A stretch of DNA of 64,000 bases, from NCBI GenBank assembly GCA_019614645.1, contig JABWDB010000008.1:5952001-6016000 (forward strand), given 5' to 3'. The notes under the pieces were generated by a model. That model searched no databases. It saw only the letters and a list, made by a program, of their open reading frames with translations, and had not been told where the DNA came from. The stretch comes from Stratiolaelaps scimitus. Taxonomy: Eukaryota > Arthropoda > Arachnida > Mesostigmata > Laelapidae. This document shows, in pieces, positions 1-11,836 of the stretch (the first letter of the stretch is position 1; each line of letters starts with the position of its first letter). Both the position numbers and the translations under genes were made by a program.

Positions 1-1
1 T

Positions 2-190
2 GCGGATCTCGTCGAGATCCGAGGGACTTCGTACTATTACAACAACAACGTGGGTGGATGGGACGAGAATGATTCATTTCATTTGGATAAGACACCTTTA
101 TGCCACAGTGACGACAAGCTGAGTTGGCGGTCAACCGAAACGAACTCCTGGGGAGGATATTCACTGTTTGTTCAGCGGGCGGCGGGCTGA
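2..190 (+). CDS. possible C-terminal coding exon, unrecognised
   Basis: The second frame is open from the left edge for 62 codons and stops at TGA 188-190. The other two forward frames close within about 120 bases. The translation is rich in Asn, Asp, Trp and Tyr, with the stretch YYYNNNVGGWDEND near its start, and codon choice (GAC, AAC, CTC, GTC) looks coding. I do not recognise a family. A donor-like AG|GTAAGG lies just after the stop at 196, so the stop could instead fall in an exon read differently. A chance open frame of this length is quite possible. Confidence 0.25.
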   Translation, partial: ADLVEIRGTSYYYNNNVGGWDENDSFHLDKTPLCHSDDKLSWRSTETNSWGGYSLFVQRAAG

Positions 191-2399
191 AACAGGTAAG
201 GCCAAAGGAACCCCTTGTCATTTGGATTCTGGATCCATTATTTCTGGTTATGGCCTCAGAAAATACCTAGGTTAGAGTCACCAACGGAAGTTTGGTGAAG
301 CCCCGCAAGCAGCTATATATCCCGAGAATAGAAACTGGAAGATCGCGGGGTGTGAGGTGGCGGGTGGTCAAGAAAACAATCGGTATTGTCATACCTTGTA
401 TTTTGCCGCGTCTGCCATCAATGCGGTCGTTCGTTACAAAGGGATCATATGATATTCCGACGATATATAAAAAAGGGTAAAACCACTCACATCTACCTAT
501 CATATATATATGCTTTGGCCATATGAAAATATCTTATATATATATATATATGCATTTTTTCTTATATCCTGTCTTTGTAACTGTCATTCGTCCGTTGCTC
601 CCCGAGTGCTTTCGTATCAGCTCAATCAGCCCGTTTGGTTTCCCGTAATCGTCTAATGTGCTTCAGCGATATTTTGTACGCATGTCTACCACTATAATAG
701 TTGAAGTATGCCTCGCTCCGATACAGTCTGACTTCAGTGCGTGCCTCCACCCTGTCACAAGGTCTCGTATCCTAGGCTCCACGAGCCTCGAGCGATAGCC
801 CGCTCACCGCAACGGCCAGCACTATTCTACCGGTGTCTGAACGTGCGGCGTGGGCGACCCAGTAGCTGTGATAGCTAGATGAGGACTTCCGAGCCCGGTG
901 TTCACCTTCAGCTGCTACCAGCAACTACGTCAACGTTGAGATATCTCCGTGCGCGCGTGTCCCGGCGAAGCACAACCTGCTGAGTGTCTACTGAAGTCTA
1001 CAAGCTCTCGAAACCAAACGCGTGCCGTGCCATTTGCCGTTTCATGGTTGTTGTTCGTTTACTATTGGCGACAGGTAGAGCTGCTGCATCAATCGTGCTC
1101 TGTAGGTAGAGAGTTTGGTTTCTGCCGAAATTGAACAGGACAACTATCTCAACGGCGCTTCGCTGACCTACGTATATATATATATCGCCAGACTCGGTCT
1201 GGCTTCGTTTTGCTGGCCCAGAGGTGTGCCGTCTGAAGCAGTATTCCGGCCCAGAGGTCTCACAAGGCGGGTCTCTTACACCAGAAAGGGTGGTGCTGTT
1301 GAACATCGTTAACAATAAACATGTTACGGTGTTGACATGCACTAGCATGCCAACACCCCCCTTTAAAAAAAGGCAGGTCACCTGATCCTCGGTTGTCCAA
1401 GGACAACTGCCCAGTGTGGCCGCACTGGACGTGCTACCGATAAATTTCAATACAGGGGCAAGACAAGACGCGAAGAGAATGCCGTGGCGATATAATACTA
1501 TATATATATATGTTGCGGGGCCAGAGTGGTAGATGTTAGCCGTGAATTATGTGGGTAACTGCGCCGAATTACTAACCCAGATGAGATGCTGAGCAATATA
1601 TAGTATGACAGGATATTCTCTAAATTTCGATGTCAACACATCAGATGATAATCGTTCTCAATTAAATCATTTTCCAACCGACTACCCCTAGCCGAGACCG
1701 TGGACGATAAATGTTTAAAGCTGAGCGCCAGGCCGGAAACGTTACTTCAGATCGCCCTTTGCTTGGGGGCCGCAATCGCCCGATCTATCAGGTTTTTATG
1801 TCATCTTGTTAGTTTTTTTTATCATATTTATTAACTTTTTATGCTACCCTGTTACTTCGTTTAGTGAGTGTGTGTACTAACATGGTGTGATACAACCTCT
1901 TATCCATAAGGATTTTTCCGAGGACTTTAGAAAAACCAAGAACGAATGGTATTCTATAATAGAACATACGTTGCACCGCTAAGTCTGTTGTCAGGCGAGT
2001 CGGATCTTTGAGCTCCTCCGCTGTGATTGGTAGTTGTGGATGGGCGGTTTATGCTTGAAATTTGTGCTCGAACCATAGGGGTAATTGCAATAGATAACCT
2101 CCCCCGACGCCTGCCCGCCCGTTGTGATTCCTGATAGTGTCATCTTCGATATCATTCTGCATCGCATTTCTCTGCATTTGTTTTTTCTGATCAGATATAC
2201 AGACAAATATGCGCGAGGCCAGTCTCGGCTTTCGATTGGTCGTTTAACGGCCCTCAGAGCAACAGCAACAACATGATAGACCAAGACGTCTATTTCGCTC
2301 ATAATCAGGGTGCAATTATCAGCAAGATCGTTGTTGCGTCATAAAATCAATGTGGCTGTTTACGCACGGGTGTGTCTGTGCCTGTGTATTCTAGCTGTG
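191..2399. other. no gene seen; AT microsatellites
   Basis: I see no supported exon here. Short open frames occur on both strands without codon bias or recognisable motifs. The stretch contains small (TA)n tracts near 534-552 and 1496-1511 and otherwise unique-looking DNA. Confidence 0.5.
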
Positions 2400-3540
2400 A
2401 ACGGTCGGTCGCCTGCTCTTCTAGCTGTTGTGATCGTTGCGGGACCCGCCGTTGACATCGGCTCCGATGATTGGACAACGAGTCAGTCGTTGCCCTAAGA
2501 AGCAGCTGCTGCTGCTGCAGACAAACAGGCGGACGACCCATCAGATCAGCAAAGCACACTGAGAACTCGGAGCACGCACGAGCAAGTTGCTGACGCAGTC
2601 CCCAGTTCTCCTGCCGACATCGAGCAGGAGACACGTTCCTCGTCTGCCGGTTTCTGCCGACCAGAAATACGACAGAGCAACGACAAAATAAGCAGCACGA
2701 AGAGGGCCAGCCAGCGGGCAACGAAAAATAAGAAGATCACCGGCCGAATGACAATCAGAGACAAATGCGTCCAGCAACTCGCGCAGACCGAGTTCATGAA
2801 CAGGACCGTTCACCATCCAGTGCAGGACACACACCACCAATCGAATGGCTCGGTGGAGCGCTCGATACCGAGGAAACAGAACCCCCACTATTTCGTGGTC
2901 TGTTTCGACGGCATCTGGCGCGGTGGACAATTTAGCAGTTGACGCGCGCGCAAAACCTTGTCCATCTCCTGCACTGTGATTCGTATTGCTTCTCGATAGC
3001 AGTCGGCGGATCGAACGAACAAGCTGCCGGTCCGCTGGTTGCGCGGAGTCGCCCGGCGTCGCCGAGTCGGCCGGGTATGTCGCGAACTCGCCAATTAGCC
3101 AGTTGATTATTAGTTCGAAGCAAGCCCAGTGGTCGAGTGTCGGTGCGTTCAGGGCGGGAGGAACTGAAGGGCGCTGAAGTGATCCAAAGGCCGTTATAAT
3201 AAATAGACGCACACGAGCAGCAACACACATCATCGCACGGAGCGTTGCGTACTTCGCGACGACGCAGCAGCCGAAAAGAACAACCGCCATAGGACAAAAT
3301 CAAAGGCGCGCGCGCGCTTTCGAATCGGCGACGGCCGATCGACTCTGGCTCGATGCTGGCTTCTGGAGCGTCGTCGAATGTCGCTGGAGTCTGGACGACG
3401 TCAGCTGTTGTAGGCCGAAGTGGTCCAGCTCAGGACCCGAAGCAGCGGACATCACAGTGACCAATCCGTTGGACCTTCGTACGTTGTCGTTTCAGAACAA
3501 AGAGAGAGAGAGAGAGAGAGATTGATAGACACAGTGAGTA
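2400..3540 (+). promoter_or_regulatory. GC-rich block, candidate promoter and 5'UTR exon
   Basis: This block is clearly more GC- and CpG-rich than its flanks. It carries a TATA-like TTATAATAAATA near 3194, then about 330 bases that could be a leader exon, a (GA)n run near 3500-3520, and a donor-like CA|GTGAGT at 3534. That order suggests a plus-strand promoter and noncoding first exon. Which gene it would serve is unknown; the first downstream plus-strand coding regions start at 13532 and 15856. Long open frames on the minus strand here have no recognisable domain and are best explained by low stop-codon frequency in GC-rich DNA. Confidence 0.3.
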
Positions 3541-4484
3541 AGAGAGAGAAAAGTAAAAAAAAAGCACTCCTTGACGAAATCACCTGCGCTCAGTCGAATG
3601 GCTGAAAATTAGAGCAGCTAATAAGCCCATGAATGAGCAGTACAGAAGACGTCATGCTCACGCAAACATGAGGTGGAGGAAGATTTCACAGCAGATGCCG
3701 CTGAGAGCGCTTCGGTCATAAAGACCGATTGGACTCGGAGCGAAACAGCGGCGTTTTGTTGATCATTACGTACGCCTGTAATACGAACTGTCGAATTTAC
3801 CCCGCTCTGCAGCCTTTCTCGTCTGTGCCATCATTGCGATAGGGCCAATTGGCCTTCACCACGTAACATATATAAGAGTAAACGTTACACAAGGAAGCGT
3901 CAGGGTGTAGCCAACACGTGCGAAACAGTCCATACAAAATACGCGTTGTCCCTATTTTCTCAGATAAAGTGTGCTGCTGTACTACATATTTTTATTAGGG
4001 TTTCTTGCGCGTGGGAGAATTTATTCGCCTCAAGAATTCGTCCTCATACGTGTTTTCTGCCTTCGATTCGGAGTTTTAAAAAAATGGAAAGATTGAATTG
4101 AATCGAAGCGATGTCGCGTTTAGCATGTGCCGTGACATTGAAATAGTTGCATATCTGCACGTGCTCGCATTTACCGATCACCGAGATTCGCGGCTCAGCT
4201 GGTGTTCATCGCAGTGAGGTACGACTTTGGCGGAAAGTTAATTGGCTTCAATTTTAACTCAAATCGATACTGCACGACGCGGCGTCGAATGCCAGCAGTG
4301 CATAATCTCAACGCCTCAACGCATAAGTCCAACGCGAACGAAACAAAGTGTGCTAGCTTAACTATAGTCATACTGAGCTGATGAACAAGGCTCACATATG
4401 ACAGATAAGCCTAACTAACTGTTGTTCTAATAACTTGCATTTTTGTTTTTTGCTAGGTGTGTTCTTTGCCGTAGAAATTTCTTC

Positions 4485-4524
4485 TTCAAGAAGACCTCCT
4501 CTTTGCCGAGGAGGTCTTCTTGAG
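4485..4524. repeat. perfect 16-bp hairpin
   Basis: The left arm TCAAGAAGACCTCCTC (4486-4501) is the exact reverse complement of 4508-4523, with a 6-base loop (TTTGCC). No poly-T or gene end marks it as a terminator. It may be a remnant of a small inverted-repeat element or a structured RNA. Confidence 0.7.
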
Positions 4525-6182
4525 GGAAGAGTTCATGGGAATATCGGAAAGAGGGGGGTCCTTTCAGCGGGCAGCCATCGTCAGGCCGATATCGTCACCA
4601 TGCAAAATCCAGCAACACTAGCCAATTCTGCACAGCCAATGACAATCCTTCGGAGAGACCTCCAGTACATTACGATTACCTATCTAAACAGCGACAGTTC
4701 ATCATGACTCCACCTCACCTGGCGGCATATATTCCTCGGTGCGTCTCGCGAAGGCGCATCTCCCCATTCTGCACGCAGCAGCCTTTCGCTGCTATCGAAT
4801 CGCACAAGCGACAATCACATGCTCGAATTCAGAATAGTCAGAAAGCGTGTACACGGAACACGGATCTCGCTGTCTCTCTCTCTGCTGGTGCCGTTGCTGC
4901 TGTCGCAGTATTGGGGCGCGCGCGCGCACGCTCAATGCCTTGAATCAACGAGACGAACAAACTCATGAACGGCGAATACAGACGATCATAGGAAGAGGAC
5001 CTATGTATTGAAACAAGTGATGTTGTGTCTCGACGGTTTGCTCGGCCGACTCGGAACCAACGGAAGGAAATCCACAATCGGGCTGATTCTCTCGTCGAGC
5101 TGTTGCGAAACGCCCTTCCGTGAGACGCGCACACCTCAAAGCAAACCCCCGTCTCCCCAACGTCGAAAAGAGATGGATACACAGACCATTCGCGCGTAAT
5201 ATCCGAGATTGTCGTGTCGCTCTTCCGCGCTCCTCGACGTTGGCGCCACAGGGGCGACTCGAGCGTAATAGCGCCCGCTCCGATATATTTTCTGAATGAA
5301 CGTCACGAAAATAGGTACAGGCCTGATGAAATGTCCCGTTTATATGCGATCGTATATGAGAGAGAGAGAGATGAAAGCCCGTCGCGAGAAGCTGACGAGT
5401 ATATATGGGCCTATATCAATTGAGGAGCAGAACTCGTCTTGTCGTTGTTTCTGCTCGAGGATTTCCTCCCAGCTGCCGCGCAAGACGCTTTAACAGGATT
5501 TCCTACGTCGTGATTGCACCAAATACTATAATAATGACAGCAAGATGATGATATACCTGTATAGAAAGTTGACAATCGGATAGGATAAAGCTATGTAGCA
5601 GCGACGTTTCAACGAAAACGTCACCCGGCGAATGAATCAGTATTAGAGTATTAGATCAGTATTATCATAATAACTTAAAACATATGGGTAAAAGAAAGCC
5701 GTGAAATATTGGAGATGGAGCAAGCCACGTGTTATAAATAGCCTTTTAAAGAAAATGAGATTAATAAAAGTTGATGAACTTCCTATCTTCAATTTTCACT
5801 TTGATTGATTGACAAGATAAACTACTGTAGAACGGGAAAAAAAACCTTGAAAAAGAGACGCATCTTTACCTTGTAAATGTTTCAAGTCTCTCAGAAAAAG
5901 AACAGCGCTCTGTTGAGTTTGTTCGAGCGGGTTATTTGCCGAGAAAAAAGTACCTGTATCAGAGAGTTGAACTAAAGTGTTTAACTCTTTTCATACGCTA
6001 TAATTCCTTAAATAGTAATAATATTTTATGGAAATATATATTTATTTTTAGATTAGACTTTTTAGACATTTTCAATACTTTAAATACCTGGACATATTAC
6101 CCAATTAAGGGGTATTATTTTAAATGCAATACTCGAAATTTTTATCTCGATCCGCCTAAGATCAGAAGGAGCAATCTTAGCG

Positions 6183-6248
6183 CTGCGTCATTTCCATTAA
6201 TGACAAATTAATGAAATCACTAATTTGTCACTAATGGAAATGACGCAG
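6183..6248. repeat. 28-bp inverted repeat with 10-base spacer
   Basis: The arm at 6183-6210 pairs with 6221-6248 over 28 positions with a single mismatch, around the spacer ATGAAATCAC. The sharply bounded, almost perfect arms suggest a small palindromic mobile element (a foldback or MITE-like insertion) or a recent inverted duplication. I see no coding capacity in it. Confidence 0.8.
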
Positions 6249-8795
6249 GGGCTTATACCCCGATTATAAATACTAATATCGATTCTAGATGACGCTTTGA
6301 GACCAACACCAATAACAGTAGCACTATTAGAATTTACTGATACTCTTTTGTGTAATATACCGCTAACTACGAAGCTTCTCGGTGGTTATGGAGCAATATT
6401 TTTCAGCGCACTATCTTCAACTTGTACTTGCCCTACGGCGGGACATCGATAAGCCACCAGGACGATGTGACATTATACTCTCTGTCATGTATTGCATTCG
6501 ATAGCTCCATATGTCGGTGGTCTGATAAGGTCCCTAAATAATCGTCGGACAAATATTGCCAGAAAGAACCGAAGATTGCCACCTGGATTGACAGCTGGAC
6601 GCAATACTGATGTTGCTGTTCCTGTCGAAGGTTGATTCCAGCGGTGAAAAGGGTAGCCGTGTTGATGCTTTTCAAATGACTCGATATACCAGATATGTTC
6701 TGGGGATTTCTGCAACACTGTCTTGAATGCACGCGAAGTCTTACATGCAAGTTTCCCATTACTAGCATTGCTTGCCCGTTGGGGCAAGCACATACAAATC
6801 ACACATTTCAACTATATATTTTTACTTTTCTTATTTTTTTTCTGCTTCTCTATAGTAAAATAACAAACTAACATCATACATAGTTAAATTGAACAAGTAC
6901 GCCCTAATTGTAATCGTCGCTGGCAATTTGGCTCCGGTTAATTAACTGCTAACATTTATTAAAATCAAGCTGCTTCTCTTAGAATTGGGATCTTAGTTCC
7001 AGCGTGCGAGAGGACATTTCTTTCTCACTATCGATACTGGTGGCGCCCTCGTTCGGGGGCCACCGCTCAACCAGACATTGGCGGCACTAGTTTAAATTTT
7101 CGTCTGCATTTTTTTACCAACGATCGCTCGCGGATATCGTTCGAAAGCGGTAAGATACGAAGTTCCGTGTGCCATATTTAATATATTTTAGCGTGCTACT
7201 GAAACAGACCATTCGTTAGCCATAAACCATATACTCGCGTGATCAAATACCCGGCGTCCAAAATCACAGTAGTTCAACAAAGCCAGTTGTCGGAATACAG
7301 CTTGACGATCGTCTGGATGCATCAGCTGGTCCCCGAGAGGTCCTGCCGATGGAGACGATATGACCCGTTGTCAATGTAGTTAGCAATAGTTGAACAGAAA
7401 CACTTTTCCCAGAAATCATTATCGAGATATTTAATTCGTTTTGCTTTGATACGACTAATCGCATGCCCAATTCCCAACAGCAGTATGCCGCAGTTATCTC
7501 ATACTTTGGCAAGCAGTTGCATCAATCATATCCCAATAACTTGTGGACACAGTTTCGTCGCAAATAACTGCCGTTATTGATTTTTTCAATTTATCGTTAT
7601 CGCATGTCTCATGCGCAAAATCTATGGGGGAAGCCAATGTGCTAGGGAGGAGGATTGTGTTTGCGGATCTCTCGAGACTAAAATATCACTAAGGAAGATT
7701 AAGGAGGTTAAGCAAGGAGAAGTTTTTAGCACTAAGGAGTTGCTGGCCGCCGAGGGCCGGATAGTAACTAGGCGGTCAAATAGATACGTCTTTGGTCAAA
7801 TAGGCAGATACGTTTGCTTTGAAATTTAGTTGAGGAGCTTCCCAATCTTTCACTTGATTCAATCCACGACTTTTCCGGAAACACGACTGGTGGACCGTAG
7901 CAAAAGGTACATAAAATTGGTGTGTATATGTATGCCGGCCATACTGAGGCTACCATAGTTTTTCTTGCAATCGAGCCTGCATTTACCTTGGTTTAAGGAT
8001 GAGCCAGCCGCGTAAGGTTTACAAGCGACTTGTGGGCTTCTCTCACTCATGAGAAATGTTGACGAAGTTCGTGCCTTGTGGCTGTGACCAAGTCGCCAAA
8101 AGGTTAAGCAAGGTATACAACATGACGTGATATCATGAAGTACTACCCCTAGTTAAATATCTATACCCTAAGGGGAGCCACTCGGCGCCGCAGTGGCGTC
8201 CGACTTCGAGTCTTGTTTACTACGGCATCTCTATGAGGCACGGGAATCACAAGTTTATTGCTCGCATCCAACATACGCGAGTAGAGCGTACGGATAACCT
8301 ACCAATGGGTCACACAATCAAAATTGGTCCAACATTTTGTCTAGCTACCTCAACCCCAACGAGTTCTTGCTAAAGGAAGAATTCCGCCAAATCGACAACG
8401 AGAGAAAAATTCCACTATGAGCTCTTACGGGAGGGTAGCCTGTTGATCTCTCCATTGTGAATAAATAGGTCTTTTTCAGCCCTCTCGCTCTGTGATTGGT
8501 TTACGGCGGTGCTTTCTAGTATCGTAGAACCAATCTCGCTGCCTTCGACATCAAAATTGAGCACTGGTGATTATTTGTATCCTTTATATAAAGATGATAT
8601 TATTATAGTATTTATGTTGGTGCATTTGGAGTGCGGCGCTGGATCTGAGATGAAATTTCCATTAAGAACATTTTGCTTAATAATCAGTGACGCTGTCCAG
8701 CACCCTTTGGCATTGCCACGATAACGACGTCGTTCGGAGAAACAATTAACAAAACAGTTCAAGAAATTTCACTGATTTTGTTCATTCTCAACCAG

Positions 8796-8895
8796 CGCCC
8801 GCGGTGGCTGGAGCTTCAACGCTGCAGTATGTTTGGACACATCGGTCGATAGACGAATTTGTATCAGGTCGCAGGTTCAATCTTGACGTCGCTTT
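8796..8895 (+). mobile_element. tRNA-like SINE head, candidate
   Basis: The segment begins GCGCCCGCGGTGGCTGGAG, which resembles the head of the intact SINE near 45.9 kb (GAGCCCGGTGGCCTGG). A B-box-like GGTTCAATCTT follows about 60 bases later. It resembles an internal RNA polymerase III promoter but is diverged. I could not define target-site duplications. Confidence 0.35.
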
Positions 8896-9397
8896 AGGGA
8901 GGTTTGGCTTTGTCCCGATACTTCTCGCCGTCAATCAGTGCACTCGAGATCGCGCGCACTGGGCTCATAGATAATGTCTATACTTGGAGAGCGGCTCGCC
9001 TGCTAATGCACGACAAACAGTGACAAATTAAATACAGTACCAGCCCCGCATGTAAAATAGTATTAGCTAAAGCTTCTCTAAATAGGCAACATCTCTTGGC
9101 TCTAAATGAAGGAGTGCTTGAATTGAATAGCTTCTCTTAAACTATGTTTTAGGTGTAGCGTACAATTACGGCAACCCAACAAGATATCTATCCGTAATTG
9201 GATATCAGGTGAACCCTGGAAATTTCTGAACGACGCACTTATTTATCATTACATCGTACTGACTTTTTCATCTCCATTCCACCAATGAGTTATGGACAAT
9301 CATCTATACACTCTATACTTCACAGTCGCTGCAAACTGACCATCAGGGCAGGTTAAAGGTTTTATTAGTTTATTAAAGAGCTCAGGTTCTCCTATAT

Positions 9398-9485
9398 GTC
9401 ACATCGCGAGCCTCGAACTTGGGGCCTCCGGCGTTCTTCAGCTAGAGACTCTGTAGTCCTTGCCACCGCATTGACGGTGCCAGAC
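9398..9485 (-). mobile_element. tRNA-like SINE head, candidate
   Basis: Read on the minus strand, an A-box-like GTGGCAAGGACT is followed about 35 bases later by a B-box-like AGTTCGAGGCTCG, the spacing of a tRNA gene. No clean cloverleaf closes and no CCA or tRNA-gene terminator is evident. A degenerate tRNA-derived SINE therefore fits better than a functional tRNA. Confidence 0.35.
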
Positions 9486-9549
9486 GGGTTCACCCACCCA
9501 AGGAGCACCACACGCTTGCCCGCGTCCTCCTTCTTAATCATGGCGCCGC

Positions 9550-10553
9550 GTTGGAGCTCATCGCTCTCCATCTCTTCGTTGGCGCCCTAACGTCCCACGG
9601 CCGCGGTTCCCCCACTCAGCAATGGAAAGTAGTCCGTTTACACTGCGGCTTCCGTTCCGTATCGTGGTCGATTTCTGCTTGGCTATCGCTGGCGGAGCGG
9701 ACCCCTGACGGCGCTAAATCGACTCGACCGTGGCGTCAACAGCAACAGAAGAAAGAGTCAGGGGGCGAGAAGTCCACCACTGTGCTGTTCATGCTACCGC
9801 CGCACGTCGCGAGCGATGCTTGCGAGGGAGGAGGCGTACAAGTAGCAGCAGCAGCAGCAGCGGCTTGCTGTCCGTCCGTCTGTCTGCTTGCCTGCCTGCC
9901 TGCCTATCTCGTTCGCTGGCTGACGGGCCGCTGTCGGAGGCCAGGGACGACCGGAGGAATCGGAAACGCTCTTGTCTCAGCGTAGATACCAGCGTGGATG
10001 GGAGGACGAACGAAGAGTCAGTCAGTCGATCGGTCGTGAATTGGATAGAACGCCAACCCTCCTACCGCGCATCAGTCTGTTATCTAGCTAGAGCTGGCGG
10101 CTGCTGTTCGCGTGGAGAGTCACCGCCGGGGTAGATATCAGAGAAGGCAGCGCCAATCACACGAAGCCAGTTCGTTTGTCAGCTAGTTAGTTGCGGAGTC
10201 GCGAGCGGACGTTGCACTTGTTGCCTGTGACGCCTTGTCGCGGTGAGACGAACGCGGAAGAAGCCGACCGATACCCGACGGTGTCACTCTTCATTGTGCC
10301 CCAAAAAAAACACAAACAGAACGTCGCTGTTTGAGAAACGCGAACGCGGCTGCGCTGTTGTGGAGTACCAGGTATTCGAAAAGACTAACAAACTCTGTGT
10401 GCGTCGCCCTGCACCCCGTCTGCTGCAGGGAGCCGGTTGAGTGTTTGTGACGTGGTTTCGGCGCAATAGCAGTGCAAACAGTGGTGTGCTGCAGCTGCAG
10501 CATCAATCGCTAGCTTTCGCTACTTCATCTGTTCACGTGAGTTCGATTGATCG
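9550..10553 (+). promoter_or_regulatory. GC-rich block, candidate promoter and noncoding first exon
   Basis: This kilobase is CpG-rich with CAG and CGT tracts and no recognisable protein. Two donor-like GTGAGT sites lie at its 3' edge (10537 and 10554), as expected for a noncoding leader exon spliced to a downstream gene. The bisphosphatase gene has an acceptor just before its first coding exon (15794), so a 5'UTR exon is needed somewhere upstream; this is one candidate, and the zinc-domain gene at 13532 is another. The link is inferred from position only. Confidence 0.35.
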
Positions 10554-10953
10554 GTGAGTTTGACTGCGGGTGGAAGTCGTCAATTTGTTTGAATCCAATG
10601 GTCGCGTTGTCTTTATGCTTCACGACGCCTATCTACGTATGTAGATCTACGTATTCCACGAGTATGCGTCCTTGGGGGAATAGCCAGCTGTGGTTGGATA
10701 CTTCCTCGTGATGCCCCATCGTTTACGAGCACTCTTCGACTCAATGAGATTTACGTATATTTGCATTTGCGTATACGAATTTGCAGCGAAGGCTTCCCCT
10801 ATTCCAACTAAGCAATTCATAAACTCAGCGACAGAAAACGTTCAGGTGACAGATCTACGGTGAGATAACACCATCGCTGATATCGAAGCGGCAACGTAAA
10901 GAGGACCTGTTATCTATCGATGGTCATTCGAAAAGTGGCACGTTCAGTTTCGC

Positions 10954-10997
10954 CTTTTGGTGACATTTCTCAACCGGCTTTTGGTGACATTTCTCAA
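10954..10997. repeat. two-copy direct repeat, 24-bp period
   Basis: CTTTTGGTGACATTTCTCAA occurs at 10954-10973 and again, identical, at 10978-10997, separated by CCGG. It looks like a recent local tandem duplication. Confidence 0.85.
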
Positions 10998-11804
10998 AAT
11001 CAAAATTTACCCATAGTTATCACCTGTCAGTGTACAATATAACCCTGTGTTGGCTACGAAACGTCGCTCCTTTCAAACCAAGACACCACTGAAAAATAGA
11101 ATCAGCGCTTGCTGCACTAGTGCTGTGTGCAACATCTGGCTGGTGACATCGCGCATACGTTTGGAAATGTTTCGTCACGCCAGCGTTAACAGCGAGTGAC
11201 ATGTCGTCACTAGGTTGCGACACGAACTCGGTTGCACTGAAAATTAACTCTCCGGTTGTCCCCTAGTCGATCACGAGCCTGCTTTTAATGATCTGCTCTC
11301 ACTTCATCTTGCAGAGATGACCAACGACCTTGGCGAGCGATCCTTCCGAGTTTCTCGCGAACGAGGTGTCACCTATGAAAGGGTAGTTCAAACGGAGGAT
11401 GACGATTCGCTATAGAGTTCTCTCGTGGGTTTCGCCTTCCGGCAGTGTACATTGTGGCTTTTTTAAAGGTCAATTTGGCCTGGAAGGGACCGTGTTTCTT
11501 TTGGTCCATGTATAGCCAATAGCCAATAATTCATGAACGTTTGAGTGGCAGCTTCGTTACTGTGAGTTCAGTTTGTAGCTTGGTCAAGGGAGGGCTTTCC
11601 CCAATTGCTTAATAAATTGACGTGATGACTGTTGTTACGAAGGACTTTACTGGAACCCTTCACTAAAGTGAAGCGTAATATTAGGACATCTTCCGGTCAG
11701 GGGCTGTCTCTAGAGTATATAATAGTGACGTTAAACTTTTAGAAGCTATTTGTTGGGCCAAATCATAATGCCGTTCAACAATAACCATGCTTGTATGCAA
11801 GCAG

Positions 11805-11807
<3 letters not shown>

Positions 11808-11836
<29 letters not shown>
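11808..11836. repeat. (TA)n microsatellite
   Basis: A pure TA dinucleotide run of about 29 bases, one of many of this class in the window. Confidence 0.9.

Larger units (their letters stand above)
3541..9549. other. no gene seen; hairpins and SINE fragments
   Basis: No exon with convincing coding character was found on either strand. The stretch contains two inverted repeats (4485-4524 and 6183-6248) and two tRNA-like SINE candidates, all listed separately. Confidence 0.5.

Noticed and set aside
2541..3290. A 249-codon open frame on the minus strand
   Set aside because: It lies in GC-rich DNA where several frames are open at once, has no recognisable motif or consistent composition, and overlaps a better promoter/leader candidate.
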